A stretch of DNA of 23,428 bases. Source: DATGLE01 sp035294325 (GTDB taxonomy: Bacteria; Chloroflexota; Ktedonobacteria; Ktedonobacterales; Ktedonobacteraceae). The stretch covers positions 1 through 23,428 of the forward strand of contig DATGLE010000039.1 in the NCBI GenBank assembly GCA_035294325.1, in the 5' to 3' direction. Below are positions 1 through 7,813 of this stretch, piece by piece (the first letter of the stretch is position 1; the number at the start of each line of letters is the position of its first letter). The notes beneath the pieces were generated by a model. The model saw only the letters and a list, made by a program, of their open reading frames with translations. It was not told where the DNA came from and ran no database searches. The position numbers and the translations under genes are program-made.

Positions 1-126
1 GCCCCTCCGGCGCCCGGGTAAGATGCCCGCTGGCCCCTCCGGCGCCCGGGTAAGATGCCCGCTGGCCCCTCCGGCGCCCGGGTAAGATGCCCGCTGGCCC
101 CTCCGGCGCCCGGGTAAGATGCCCGC
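1..126. repeat. 32-bp tandem repeat array, four copies
   Basis: Three complete 32-bp units (1-32, 33-64, 65-96) and a fourth of 30 bp (97-126) follow each other with no spacer and no mismatch. Each unit starts GCCCCTCCGG and ends GATGCCCGCTG, with overlapping GGCGCC and CCCGGG palindromes inside. The array touches the window edge, so it may extend to the left. The unit length is not a multiple of three and it contains TAA, so it is unlikely to encode a peptide repeat. Perfect identity suggests recent expansion or an assembly-sensitive minisatellite. Confidence 0.95.
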
Positions 127-137
127 AAGGGGCATCT
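117..137. repeat. Short hairpin at the end of the tandem array
   Basis: AGATGCCC (117-124) pairs perfectly with GGGCATCT (130-137) around a 5-nt loop. The left arm is part of the last 32-bp repeat unit and the right arm is the first unique sequence after the array. No T-run follows, so a terminator role is unsupported. Confidence 0.6.
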
Positions 138-233
138 CTACATATAGATTGCCTCCACTTTGTACCCTGTTTCACGACAGACATTATTGTCAGTGTACGC
201 TGTGGGAAAATAGAATGACAAGGGCGAGAGGTT

Positions 234-261
234 TTGTTTGCTTGCGCGCTCATGTTATACT
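234..261 (+). promoter_or_regulatory. Putative extended -10 promoter upstream of the AAA+ ATPase gene
   Basis: TGTTATACT at 253-261 matches an extended -10 (TGnTATAAT with one change). A weak -35, TTGTTT (234-239), lies 16 nt upstream of the hexamer. Transcription would start near 268 and give a leader of about 185 nt containing the long palindrome at 308-368. The call rests on motif match only. Confidence 0.4.
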
Positions 262-307
262 CTCCTCCAGTGGAGGGTGCCTGTCGCGCGGCTCCGCCGC
301 GCAAGAA

Positions 308-368
308 ATATATGTTGTTGGCGTGGGAAAATGCGCGTAGCGCATTTTCCCACGCCAACAACATATAT
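308..368. repeat. Perfect 61-bp palindrome (29-bp arms, 3-nt loop)
   Basis: The arm 308-336 begins ATATATGTTGTTGGCG and ends AATGCGC; its exact reverse complement is 340-368, and only GTA separates them. It lies between the putative promoter at 234-261 and the ATPase start at 453, so if that promoter is real the hairpin would be in the 5' leader. There is no T-run on either side. The flanks carry further partly complementary GC-rich sequence (286-302 and about 370-390), suggesting that the whole unit is a dispersed inverted repeat. Confidence 0.93.
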
Positions 369-452
369 CAGGCGAGCGCCACAGGCGCGAGCACACGAGG
401 ATAGCAGCGATCAGCCCCCCTCAGAGATGTCAAAGGTTCTGGAAGGATTTAC

Positions 453-1841
453 ATGTACGACGAACGCGAAGATGAGCAGTTTTCTTTTGTAGCCGCACGC
501 ACAGCAGTAGAGAGAGCGCTTGAGGGAACCTGCGGCCTGGCGCTCTTTCAGCATGTGCTCGATGATGCCGCCGGTCAGGCATTTCTGCATCTCCTTAGAG
601 CGCTGGCGGCGGAGGAGCAGAACGCGGAAGAGATAGCGCAAGCCTACAGCCGGGCGTTTCGAGAACTGGCCGCAGCCGTGAGCGGGGAAGCGCTGGCCGA
701 CCTGCCCGACGCCTGGCAGGCTTATCTCATCGCGCGCATGTTGCAGGATACCAATCCGTGGAGCAGCCAGGTCGAGCGCGCTGGTGCGGCCAGCGTTGCA
801 CCAGCGCTGCGGGCACAGGCGCGGCGCGAGTTGCGGTTGCTCCAGCAACTCTTTGCCCTGCGCGCCCGGCAGCTCTGGCAACTGACCACCGGAGCGGTTG
901 CGCCTTCGCTGCCCATCTTACGCGATGCCTGGGTCCCCTGGCTTGAACTGGTCTCCCCCGCTCAGCAGGGAACGCATATCGATCATCCGCGCCGGGCGCT
1001 GGCGGAGCAGGCGGCGCGCAGCGACGATTGGGCCGCGCTCGCCGAGCCGCTGGAGCACTACTGGTCGCGCTACGGCACCGGCATCTTCGCGCGCTACACG
1101 GTTCTGCGCTGGCAGGGAGCAGGCGAAGGATTGCGCGGCATCGCCTATCCCGATCCGGTGCAGCTCGCCGATCTCATCGGCTACGAACGCGAGAAGTCAC
1201 TGCTGGCCGCTAATATCGAGCGTTTCCTGGCCGATCTGCCGGCGCATCATGCGCTGCTCTACGGCTCGCCCGGCACCGGCAAATCATCGACGGTCAAAGC
1301 GCTCGCGAACCGGTACGCGGAAGAGGGAATGCGTCTCGTCGAGGTGCGTAAAGAAATGATTAACGATCTTCCCGCACTGGTGCCGCAACTGCGCGAGCGC
1401 GCCCCCCATTTTCTGGTCTTCATCGACGATCTCTCATTTGAGGAGCATGAGACGGCCTACAAGGGGCTGAAAGTCTTCCTGGAAGGTGCTGTCGAGGCAC
1501 GGCCAACCAACGTCCTGATCTACGCCACTACCAACCGCTTCAACCTGATCCGTGAGAACTTCACTGACCGTGGGCAGCAGAGCGAAGACGTTCACTGGCG
1601 CGATACAATGGATGAGAAGCAGTCGCTGGTGGCGCGTTTCGGGCTGCGCGTCACCTTCACCACGCCGGACCAGGAGCGCTATCTGCACATCGCTTCGGGC
1701 ATCGCGCGCCGGCGCGGCCTGATTATCCCCGAGGAAACGCTGCGCACGCAGGCATTACAATGGGAGCGCCAGCACGCCGGGCGCTCCGGGCGCCTCGCAC
1801 GCCAGTTCATCGACACCCTCGAAGCGGAAATGAAAATGTAG
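453..1841 (+). CDS. DUF815-family AAA+ ATPase
   Basis: A 462-residue ATP-binding protein of the DUF815 type, a family of AAA+ ATPases of unknown cellular role. The Walker A motif GSPGTGKS is at residues 271-278. A Walker B segment LVFIDD ends at about residue 326. Further family features follow: EVRKEMINDLP after the P-loop, the sensor-like YATTNRFNLI, and DEKQSLVARFGL. The first 225 or so residues are Ala/Leu/Arg-rich and probably helical, with no motif I recognise. The ATG at 453 has GGAAGGA 5 nt upstream. The gene stands alone: a convergent sigma-factor gene lies downstream, separated by a REP-like element that starts at the stop codon. The family call is firm; the substrate is unknown. 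Confidence 0.88.
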   Translation: MYDEREDEQFSFVAARTAVERALEGTCGLALFQHVLDDAAGQAFLHLLRALAAEEQNAEEIAQAYSRAFRELAAAVSGEALADLPDAWQAYLIARMLQDTNPWSSQVERAGAASVAPALRAQARRELRLLQQLFALRARQLWQLTTGAVAPSLPILRDAWVPWLELVSPAQQGTHIDHPRRALAEQAARSDDWAALAEPLEHYWSRYGTGIFARYTVLRWQGAGEGLRGIAYPDPVQLADLIGYEREKSLLAANIERFLADLPAHHALLYGSPGTGKSSTVKALANRYAEEGMRLVEVRKEMINDLPALVPQLRERAPHFLVFIDDLSFEEHETAYKGLKVFLEGAVEARPTNVLIYATTNRFNLIRENFTDRGQQSEDVHWRDTMDEKQSLVARFGLRVTFTTPDQERYLHIASGIARRRGLIIPEETLRTQALQWERQHAGRSGRLARQFIDTLEAEMKM

Positions 1842-1922
1842 TAGGGGCGGGGCTTGCCCCCGCCCTCGCCCTGTAACAAACGAAATTCCGCCGGAGCGGG
1901 CGACCGCAAAGGTCGCCCCTAC
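1841..1922. repeat. Two-hairpin REP/BIME-like palindromic element
   Basis: The element has inverted ends GTAGGGGCG (1841-1849) and CGCCCCTAC (1914-1922). It holds two 8-bp hairpins with 5-nt loops: GGGCGGGG/CCCCGCCC (1845-1852 and 1858-1865) and GGGCGACC/GGTCGCCC (1898-1905 and 1911-1918). It fills the gap between the convergent ATPase and sigma-factor genes and touches the ATPase stop codon. The structure is typical of dispersed extragenic palindromes and could also act as a bidirectional terminator. Copy number cannot be judged here. Confidence 0.75.
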
Positions 1923-1926
1923 AGGT

Positions 1927-2562
1927 CTACGAAACGCGAGCCTGCTTTCTCACCTCGTACCATTTGCCCAGGGCAGCGCGCAGCAGCGGGCGCGAGCGCT
2001 GGAAATAGGTTTTCGCCGTCGCGTCGGGCATGTGCAGAGCCTTGCCTATCTCGGAGAAGCTCAACTGCCCGGCATAACGCAGCAGCACAACGGCGCGATA
2101 TTTCGGAGGAAGCGTTGCAATCGCCTGCTGCAAGGCGGCCTGCAAATCGTGGCGCTCCGCCATCTCATCCGGCAGGGGATCACCGTCGGGCAGCAGGGCA
2201 AGCGGTGACAAATCATCGTCATCGTCCGTACTGAGATCAAGTTCGGAGAAATGCAGTACCCGCTTCCTGCGCAGTTCGTCCAGACAACGGTTATGGGCTA
2301 CCTGAAACAGCCATGCCTTGAGCGGCGCGTTCGTGCGCAGCGTGGGCAGAGATGTATAGAGCTGGAGGAATACATGCTGCGTTACATCGCATGCCAGGTC
2401 ATAATCACCCAGATAATGACAGATAAAATTAAATAAAGGAGTTTGATACCTGCGCACCAGCCCCTCAAAAGCGTATTGATCCCCGGCCAGCGTCCGCTGC
2501 ACCAGCATTCCATCGGTAATCTCTTTTTGCAATGGCTCGGTTGTGCGTTCACATACTTGCAT
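1927..2562 (-). CDS. ECF-type RNA polymerase sigma factor
   Basis: A 211-residue sigma-70 family protein of the extracytoplasmic-function class. Region 2 covers about residues 35-102, with the core-binding and -10 recognition stretch from YDLACDVTQHVFLQLY to AWLFQVAHNRCLDELRRKR. An acidic linker (STDDDDDLSP) follows. Region 4 lies at about 145-200, with LPPKYRAVVLLRYAGQLSFSEI and a helix-turn-helix. It redirects RNA polymerase to a set of stress or envelope promoters. The ATG at 2562 has GGGAG 7 nt upstream. No anti-sigma factor gene is adjacent: one neighbour is the convergent ATPase and the other a divergent phosphodiesterase. Its control is therefore not visible here. It could belong to an ECF group regulated by a kinase or only by transcription. 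Confidence 0.9.
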   Translation of the reverse strand: MQVCERTTEPLQKEITDGMLVQRTLAGDQYAFEGLVRRYQTPLFNFICHYLGDYDLACDVTQHVFLQLYTSLPTLRTNAPLKAWLFQVAHNRCLDELRRKRVLHFSELDLSTDDDDDLSPLALLPDGDPLPDEMAERHDLQAALQQAIATLPPKYRAVVLLRYAGQLSFSEIGKALHMPDATAKTYFQRSRPLLRAALGKWYEVRKQARVS

Positions 2563-2678
2563 TATCTATCTCCCTTATATGGTCCTTACCTCTTCTTTCA
2601 GGTACACCTCAAGCATATATCCCTTGCATTAGAGCGCCCTGGGATTTCCTTAAAAAAAGGATTAAAAAAGAATCTTCC

Positions 2679-2704
2679 TTGACAATAATGGTTAGTGATA
2701 TACT
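2679..2704 (+). promoter_or_regulatory. Putative promoter of the phosphodiesterase gene
   Basis: TTGACA (2679-2684) is followed by TGATATACT (2696-2704), an extended -10. The 14-nt spacer is short for sigma-70, but the TG extension may compensate. It lies 68 nt upstream of the ATG at 2773 in the divergent region shared with the sigma-factor gene. Confidence 0.45.
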
Positions 2705-2772
2705 GTTCTCAGCAAAAGTCAAAAAAAAGCCTGTGCTATATGCCCCACCCATCTTAGGAAGCAGGAACAAGT

Positions 2773-4053
2773 ATGATCAACACAGCTTCTTTGCGCGCCA
2801 TCAATGGCTCGAAGTTCTCTCAGCGTTTTATCAGGCCACGCTATGACTCCTATTGCTTTTCTAATCTCCCCCCGACTCTCGAATTCCTCCTCACAGGCAA
2901 AGGTCAGAGCGCGCTGCCTCCAGATGTCTTTGGGAACTTACCGACACGCTACGATACAGTGATCTTCTTTTTCGTCGATGCTTTCGGCTGGCGCTTCTTT
3001 GAACGGTACGCAGAGCGCTACAGCTTTCTCAAGACCATTCTTACAGATGGTGTTGTCTCGAAATTGACCGCGCAGTTCCCCTCGACAACTGCCGCACATG
3101 TGACCTGCATCCACACCGGCCTGGATGTCGGACAGAGTGGCGTCTACGAATGGAACTACTACGAACCGCTGGTCGATGAGATCATCACACCGCTGCTCTT
3201 TTCCTTTGCAGGCGATAAGATTGTGAGAGACACCTTGAAGCGCAGCGGGCTGCCGAGTGCAGCATTTTTCCCGCAGCAGACCTTCTACAATACCCTGCGC
3301 GAGCATGGCATCACTTCACACGTCCTCCAGTACCAGGCGTACACCCCCTCTACTTACTCTGATATCGTATTTCGGGGAGCGACTGTCTATCCTTATCAGA
3401 GCCTGCAAGACGCCTTCTCGCGCCTCGCGACAATGGTTACATCCGGGCGCAGTTCCCCCACGTACTATTACCTTTACATTGATCGCATTGATACTATCTG
3501 CCACAACCACGGGCCAACCTCAAAACAGGCGGACGAAGCGGTAGAGAAGCTGCTAACGGCGATGGACCAGTACTTTTATAAAGTGGTGCGGGGCAAAGCT
3601 GGTAATACACTGCTCATCATGACCGCCGATCATGGTCAGGTCGAGGTTGATCCGCACTCCACCTACTATCTCAACCAGCGGATCCCCGGCATCGCACGCT
3701 ATATGAAAACCAATAAACACGGTCATCCGCTTGTTCCGGCAGGCTCTGCACGCGACATGTTCCTCTATGTGAAAGAGGAATATATCGATGAAGCTGTCGC
3801 CGAGCTGCAACGGCGCCTTGTCGACAGGGCGGAAGTCTATAAGACGCAGGATCTGCTGGCGCAGCGCTTTTTCGGCCTGCACGAGCCGTCACCCGTCTTT
3901 CTCGCCAGGCTTGGCAATGTTGTGATTCTGCCTTATAAATATGAGACCATCTGGTGGTATGAAGAGGGAAAATTTGAGATGCACTTTCAGGGCCATCACG
4001 GGGGGTTAACAGCCGATGAGATGGAGATTCCGCTGCTGCTCCTGCCCCTCTAA
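2773..4053 (+). CDS. Alkaline-phosphatase-superfamily phosphodiesterase (type I PDE/NPP-like)
   Basis: A 426-residue metal-dependent hydrolase of the type I phosphodiesterase/nucleotide pyrophosphatase family, which cleaves phosphoesters through a Thr nucleophile and two metal ions. Visible site residues are Asp69 in FFVDAFGWR, the nucleophile region FPSTTAAH (102-109, probably Thr105), the second-metal segment YIDRIDTICHNHG, TADHGQV, and the C-terminal His of GHHGG. No signal peptide or membrane helix is evident, so it is probably cytoplasmic. The ATG at 2773 has AGGAA 5 nt upstream. It precedes secD by 185 nt with a separate promoter-like site, so an operon with secDF is unlikely. The substrate cannot be told; phosphoglycerol, nucleotide or lipid headgroup esters are all possible. 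Confidence 0.85.
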   Translation: MINTASLRAINGSKFSQRFIRPRYDSYCFSNLPPTLEFLLTGKGQSALPPDVFGNLPTRYDTVIFFFVDAFGWRFFERYAERYSFLKTILTDGVVSKLTAQFPSTTAAHVTCIHTGLDVGQSGVYEWNYYEPLVDEIITPLLFSFAGDKIVRDTLKRSGLPSAAFFPQQTFYNTLREHGITSHVLQYQAYTPSTYSDIVFRGATVYPYQSLQDAFSRLATMVTSGRSSPTYYYLYIDRIDTICHNHGPTSKQADEAVEKLLTAMDQYFYKVVRGKAGNTLLIMTADHGQVEVDPHSTYYLNQRIPGIARYMKTNKHGHPLVPAGSARDMFLYVKEEYIDEAVAELQRRLVDRAEVYKTQDLLAQRFFGLHEPSPVFLARLGNVVILPYKYETIWWYEEGKFEMHFQGHHGGLTADEMEIPLLLLPL

Positions 4054-4078
4054 CAGGATAGGCAATTGAAATGAACTA

Positions 4079-4087
4079 TGTTATACT
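4079..4087 (+). promoter_or_regulatory. Putative extended -10 promoter of secDF
   Basis: TGTTATACT has the same nine bases as the site at 253-261. No good -35 is present at the usual distance. It would give a leader of about 145 nt before the secD ATG at 4239. Confidence 0.35.
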
Positions 4088-4238
4088 GCACAGGAAATTA
4101 TGATAGCGCTTTCACATCCAACCCCAGGAAGCGATATCACCGGGTAGTGAAGTACAATGCCTCTTTACCGTATTACAGTGAGGAAGCATGCATTTGCAAG
4201 CATTATAGACAACCATTGAGTGAGAGGAAACACCACAT

Positions 4239-5636
4239 ATGCGACGGGGAACAGTCTTATTCCTCCTCTTTATTATCTTGCTCGCGGTGGGCGCCTCCTT
4301 CGTCGTCTTCTGGCCCAATGCCAGTTCCAGGCCAGGCGGCAAGCCCTTATACGGCATCAATAACCCCTTTATCATCAAGGAAGGGCTTGACCTGCAAGGA
4401 GGCATCAGCGTCCTGCTCGTCCCACAGCCGGGCCAGGATACCTCATCATCCGTGATGCAGGCGGCACGCGATCAGATCGAGCAGCGTGTCAACGGCGGCC
4501 TGGGCGTCAATGAGCCGGATATCCGCATCCAGACCACCAACGGCCAGCCAAGCATCTCTGTTCAGTTGCCGGGCCTGAACAGCGGCAACCAGCAGGAGGC
4601 CATCCAGACGCTCCTCAAAACCGGCAAGCTCGAATTCTGGGATACCGGGCAGACCAACGTGCCCGATGGCACAGCTCTGAACCCTAAGGACTTCGCGCAG
4701 TCCAACGGGGGCACCAAACCGCTCTTTACTGGCAAGGATCTCGATCCTAACTCGCTTGGCGTCGGCCAGGATCCACAGACGGGCGCCTACGTCATTGAAT
4801 TCGCTATGAAGGGCGACGCCATCGGACGTTTCAGCAAGTTTACTGGCGACCACATTGGAGATTTTCTCACCATCACACTTGATGGCAAAGTGATCCAGTC
4901 GGCAACGATCCAGAGCCAGATCCCCGGCAATGGGCAGATTACCGGCCAGTTCACACTCTCTCAGGCCCAGCAGATCGTTAACGTGCTTAAATACGGCGCC
5001 CTGCCCGTTACGTTCAGCATTCAAAGTGAGCAGACGGTCGGCCCCACGCTCGGTCAGGATTCCATCGATAAGAGTCTGATCGCCGGCGCTATCGGCCTCT
5101 CCATTGTCATCCTGTTTATGCTGCTCTATTACCGTCTGCCGGGGTTCCTCGCCGACATCGCGCTGATCCTGTATTCCATCTTCACCTTCGCGGCCTTTAA
5201 ACTCATCGGCGTGACGCTCACTCTGCCTGGCATCGCGGGCTTCATCCTCTCGATTGGTATGGCCGTGGACGCCAACGTGCTGATCTTTGAACGCGTCAAA
5301 GAGGAACTGCGCGCCGGACGATTGCTGCCGGCGGCTATCGATATGGGGTGGAAGCGCGCATGGCCCTCCATCCGCGACTCCAACTCCTCCACAATGATTA
5401 CCTGCGCGGTGCTGTACTTTTTCGGCAACAATTTCAGCGCGACCATCATTGTCGGCTTCGCCACGACGCTTTTCCTGGGCGTCCTGATCTCGATGTTTAC
5501 CGCCATCCTGGTCACACGCACCTTCCTGAACCTGCTTGTGCCAACTGGCGTCATCAACCATCCCGCGCTCTTCGGGCTGCCCGCTGACTCGATTACTACA
5601 GCGGCATCCCTGGCACGGCGCAACAGCACAGTGTAG
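4239..5636 (+). CDS. secD: Protein translocase subunit SecD
   Basis: A 465-residue subunit of the SecDF complex, which uses the proton gradient to help the SecYEG channel complete export. It has an N-terminal membrane helix (about residues 5-24), a conserved opening of the external domain (KEGLDLQGGISVLL), a large extracytoplasmic region, and a C-terminal block of membrane helices from about residue 280. The RND/SecD signature GMAVDANVLIFERVKEE includes Asp344, the expected proton-relay position. It is shorter than the E. coli protein (about 615 residues), as is usual outside Proteobacteria. The ATG at 4239 has GAGAGGAAA 8 nt upstream. The secF start lies 11 nt after its stop, so the two form an operon. 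Confidence 0.97.
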   Translation: MRRGTVLFLLFIILLAVGASFVVFWPNASSRPGGKPLYGINNPFIIKEGLDLQGGISVLLVPQPGQDTSSSVMQAARDQIEQRVNGGLGVNEPDIRIQTTNGQPSISVQLPGLNSGNQQEAIQTLLKTGKLEFWDTGQTNVPDGTALNPKDFAQSNGGTKPLFTGKDLDPNSLGVGQDPQTGAYVIEFAMKGDAIGRFSKFTGDHIGDFLTITLDGKVIQSATIQSQIPGNGQITGQFTLSQAQQIVNVLKYGALPVTFSIQSEQTVGPTLGQDSIDKSLIAGAIGLSIVILFMLLYYRLPGFLADIALILYSIFTFAAFKLIGVTLTLPGIAGFILSIGMAVDANVLIFERVKEELRAGRLLPAAIDMGWKRAWPSIRDSNSSTMITCAVLYFFGNNFSATIIVGFATTLFLGVLISMFTAILVTRTFLNLLVPTGVINHPALFGLPADSITTAASLARRNSTV

Positions 5637-5647
5637 AGGAGGCAGCC

Positions 5648-7066
5648 GTGTTCCATCTCGTTAAACATCGCTATGCGTTCCTGATTCTTTCGCTGATCGT
5701 CATTGTGCCGGGCGTGATCTCGCTGATCCTCTTCGGCCTGAACGTCGGTATCGACTTCGCCGGAGGATCAAGCGTCGAGCTTATCCCGCAGAAACCCTTT
5801 ACCGGCACCGAGCAGGTGAGAAAACTGCTTGCGCCACTCAATCTGTCGGACCTGCAAGTTGTGCTTGGCAACGATCAGAAGCTGCCGGCCAACAAGACGG
5901 TCTGGGTGCGTCTGAATACACAGATAAATCAGAACGTTCAGACCAGCATTCAGAATGCGCTGAAGCAGAAATACGCGGACGCCAAACTTAACATCGTTTT
6001 CACCAACATCACTCCGGCAGCGGGCAAACCCTACACCCTGGTCACAATCAGTGGCTTCGCCAGTGTGCCCAATGTGAACGATATCAAGACAGCGCTCAAC
6101 AAGCTGCCTGCGAACGGCAGCGCGAGCAGTGGATCGTCCTCCGCCCCGGCGGCTGCGACTGCGACGCCTGCGCCATCCACCACCTCTACGCCCGGGGCAA
6201 AAGCGACGCCTGCGCCATCCGCGAAAAGCACGCCGGTGATAGCAACGACACCAACCCCGGCGACCAGCAGCGCGGCCAGCACGCCGGTGAGCGTCGTCGA
6301 TGTCAGGCAGGGTACCACCACCCAGACCGTGACCATCCTCACGAAATCTCCGATAAAGCTCGAAGACGCCCCCAGGATTATGAGCACGGTCCTCAATGGG
6401 AACGGGCCTTATGTGCAGTGGTTTAGTAACTCGGAGGTCAGTGGCTCCGTCGCGGCGGAGTCCGCACGCAACGCGGCCCTGGCGGTCCTGGCGGCTTCGT
6501 TCTTCATCCTGCTCTACATCTGGTTCTCGTTCCGCAAGGTTCCGAAGGCATGGCGCTACGGCACCTGTGCCATTATTGCGATGCTGCACGATGTGCTCGT
6601 GGTGCTGGGCGTTTTCTCGATCCTGGGAAAGATCTTTCCGACCATCCAGATCGACTCGCTCTTCATCACGGCTTTGCTGACCGTCGTGGGCTTCTCGGTG
6701 CATGACACTATTGTGGTCTTTGACCGCATCCGCGAGAACATGCAGCGCCGTACTGTCGAGACCTTTGAGCAAATCGTGGACGCCAGCCTGGTACAAACGA
6801 TGTCGCGCTCTCTGAACACTTCGCTGACCGTGCTGTTTACGCTGTCCGCGCTGACCATCTTCGGCAGCGAGGACATACGCACGTTCACGCTGACGCTGCT
6901 GATCGGCATCTTCAGTGGCACGTATTCGTCGATCTTCAATGCGAGTATGCTGCTGGCGATCTGGGAGAGAGGCGAGCTTGGCCTCTGGCGCCTCAGCCGT
7001 GACCGCATTCCGCCCGCCGAACGGCAGGAGCGCGAGTTGCGCGAACTTGCCCGCTCACGCGGATAA
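5648..7066 (+). CDS. secF: Protein translocase subunit SecF with Thr/Pro/Ala-rich insert
   Basis: A 472-residue partner of SecD. It starts with a membrane helix and the motif NVGIDFAGGSSVEL, and its later helices hold the SecF signature GFSVHDTIVVFDRIREN, with Asp353 in the proton-path position. The start is GTG at 5648, with AGAGGAGG overlapping the secD stop. An insert at about residues 157-215, rich in Thr, Pro, Ala and Ser (repeated ATPAPS-like and STP units), interrupts the extracytoplasmic domain. SecF is usually around 300 residues, so this insert and enlarged outer domain explain part of the extra length. Motifs on both sides are in frame, so this is not a frameshift. A long hairpin follows 6 nt after the stop. 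Confidence 0.96.
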   Translation: MFHLVKHRYAFLILSLIVIVPGVISLILFGLNVGIDFAGGSSVELIPQKPFTGTEQVRKLLAPLNLSDLQVVLGNDQKLPANKTVWVRLNTQINQNVQTSIQNALKQKYADAKLNIVFTNITPAAGKPYTLVTISGFASVPNVNDIKTALNKLPANGSASSGSSSAPAAATATPAPSTTSTPGAKATPAPSAKSTPVIATTPTPATSSAASTPVSVVDVRQGTTTQTVTILTKSPIKLEDAPRIMSTVLNGNGPYVQWFSNSEVSGSVAAESARNAALAVLAASFFILLYIWFSFRKVPKAWRYGTCAIIAMLHDVLVVLGVFSILGKIFPTIQIDSLFITALLTVVGFSVHDTIVVFDRIRENMQRRTVETFEQIVDASLVQTMSRSLNTSLTVLFTLSALTIFGSEDIRTFTLTLLIGIFSGTYSSIFNASMLLAIWERGELGLWRLSRDRIPPAERQERELRELARSRG

Positions 7067-7072
7067 TAGTTA

Positions 7073-7132
7073 TAGAAGAGAATGGTGCAGGCTCCATCGC
7101 TGGCGCGATGGAGCCTGCACCATTCTCTTCTA
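7073..7132. terminator. Bidirectional hairpin terminator, 28-bp arms
   Basis: The arm 7073-7100 begins TAGAAGAGAATGGTGC and is exactly complementary to 7105-7132; the loop is TGGC. It fills the gap between the convergent secF (stop 7066) and HD gene (stop at 7138). On the plus strand it is followed by CTGTTTTATT, a modest T-rich tail, supporting intrinsic termination of secDF. The arm is far longer than a standard terminator. Confidence 0.8.
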
Positions 7133-7137
7133 CTGTT

Positions 7138-7779
7138 TTATTCGGCGGATACGAAGTTTAGCTTCCGCTTAAAGACCTTCTCGAAAAGATCGGCTTTGAC
7201 GTAAGCGTGTTCAAGCTCTTCATCAAGATCGGCCAGGGGACGTGTCCACAGAAGAATCGTCCAGATCTTATCGTCGCATGCGGCTGGATCGGCGGCCAGG
7301 CGCAGGACGCGTCCATCATGGCTGTAATCGAGCGCATCGGCGACACGCAATATAGCGGCAAGCGCGGAAACACGCTTGCGGCCACGCCGGGTGAGTGCAG
7401 CATATTCCGCGTGCTGCTTGCTCGGCAGCGCGCGGCGATGATAGCGGGCGATACAGGCGATTTCGTAGCGCTCCTCATCAGTAAAATCGGGCAGCCTGGC
7501 CTCGTTGATTAAACGGAAGGAGTGTCTATGGTGGCGGCGTGAGTCGATCATCATACCTGTATTATGCAAAAGAGACGCGCGATCAAGCATACGCCGCGCC
7601 TGCTCATCAAGATCATGCAGGGGCAGCGTTGCATCAAATAATTGCAAGGCCAGATCCCTGACGTGACGAGCATGAGGCCAGTCTTCTACAAGCAGTCCCC
7701 CGCTCTGGTGGAGTTCCTCCGGCGTCGGCTGAGCATATTCCCACCAGTTTAGTTCCTCAACCGAATCTGGCGTCTTCAT
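7138..7779 (-). CDS. HD-domain protein resembling domain III of Ppx/GppA
   Basis: A 213-residue cytoplasmic protein that aligns by eye with the C-terminal HD-like domain of exopolyphosphatase/guanosine pentaphosphatase. Visible motifs are HARHVRDLALQLFD (His36, His39), LLHNTG (72-73), RRHHRHSFRLI (81-91), IARYHRRALPS (110-120) and RVADALDYS (Asp148). The canonical HD pair reads His72-Asn73 here; E. coli Ppx also lacks the Asp at this position (HE), so metal-dependent hydrolysis is doubtful. The ATG at 7779 has AGGAGG upstream. It lies downstream of a Ppx/GppA-CHAD gene on the same strand that lacks this domain, suggesting that the two polypeptides share the job. It could instead be a free HD phosphohydrolase. 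Confidence 0.8.
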   Translation of the reverse strand: MKTPDSVEELNWWEYAQPTPEELHQSGGLLVEDWPHARHVRDLALQLFDATLPLHDLDEQARRMLDRASLLHNTGMMIDSRRHHRHSFRLINEARLPDFTDEERYEIACIARYHRRALPSKQHAEYAALTRRGRKRVSALAAILRVADALDYSHDGRVLRLAADPAACDDKIWTILLWTRPLADLDEELEHAYVKADLFEKVFKRKLNFVSAE

Positions 7780-7813
7780 GGATAATAATTCCTCCTGTTA
7801 AAAACCACGAAAT

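Larger units (their letters stand above)
1..452. other. Gene-free region at window start
   Basis: I see no convincing coding sequence here. The stretch holds the 32-bp tandem array (1-126), a promoter-like site (234-261), a small GC-rich hairpin with 7-bp arms (286-292 and 296-302) and the perfect palindrome at 308-368. Short open frames in it have no ribosome site or recognisable product and run across the repeats and palindrome. The interval 369-452 is the leader next to the ATPase gene. Confidence 0.7.

Noticed and set aside
1..126. Repeat array as a CRISPR
   Set aside because: Units are directly adjacent and identical, with no unique spacers and no cas genes.
119..492. Short open frames in the first 500 bases
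   Set aside because: They run over the tandem repeat and the palindrome, have no ribosome site and no recognisable protein pattern.
4446..5561. 371-residue antisense frame within secD
   Set aside because: The opposite strand encodes clearly conserved SecD; the antisense product is low-complexity and charged, typical of a shadow frame.
6118..6290. Frameshift or gene fusion in secF
   Set aside because: Conserved SecF motifs before and after are in the same frame, so it is an in-frame low-complexity insert.
5768..6796. 342-residue antisense frame within secF
   Set aside because: It is a shadow of SecF; the Gly/Arg-rich stretch mirrors the Thr/Pro/Ala insert.
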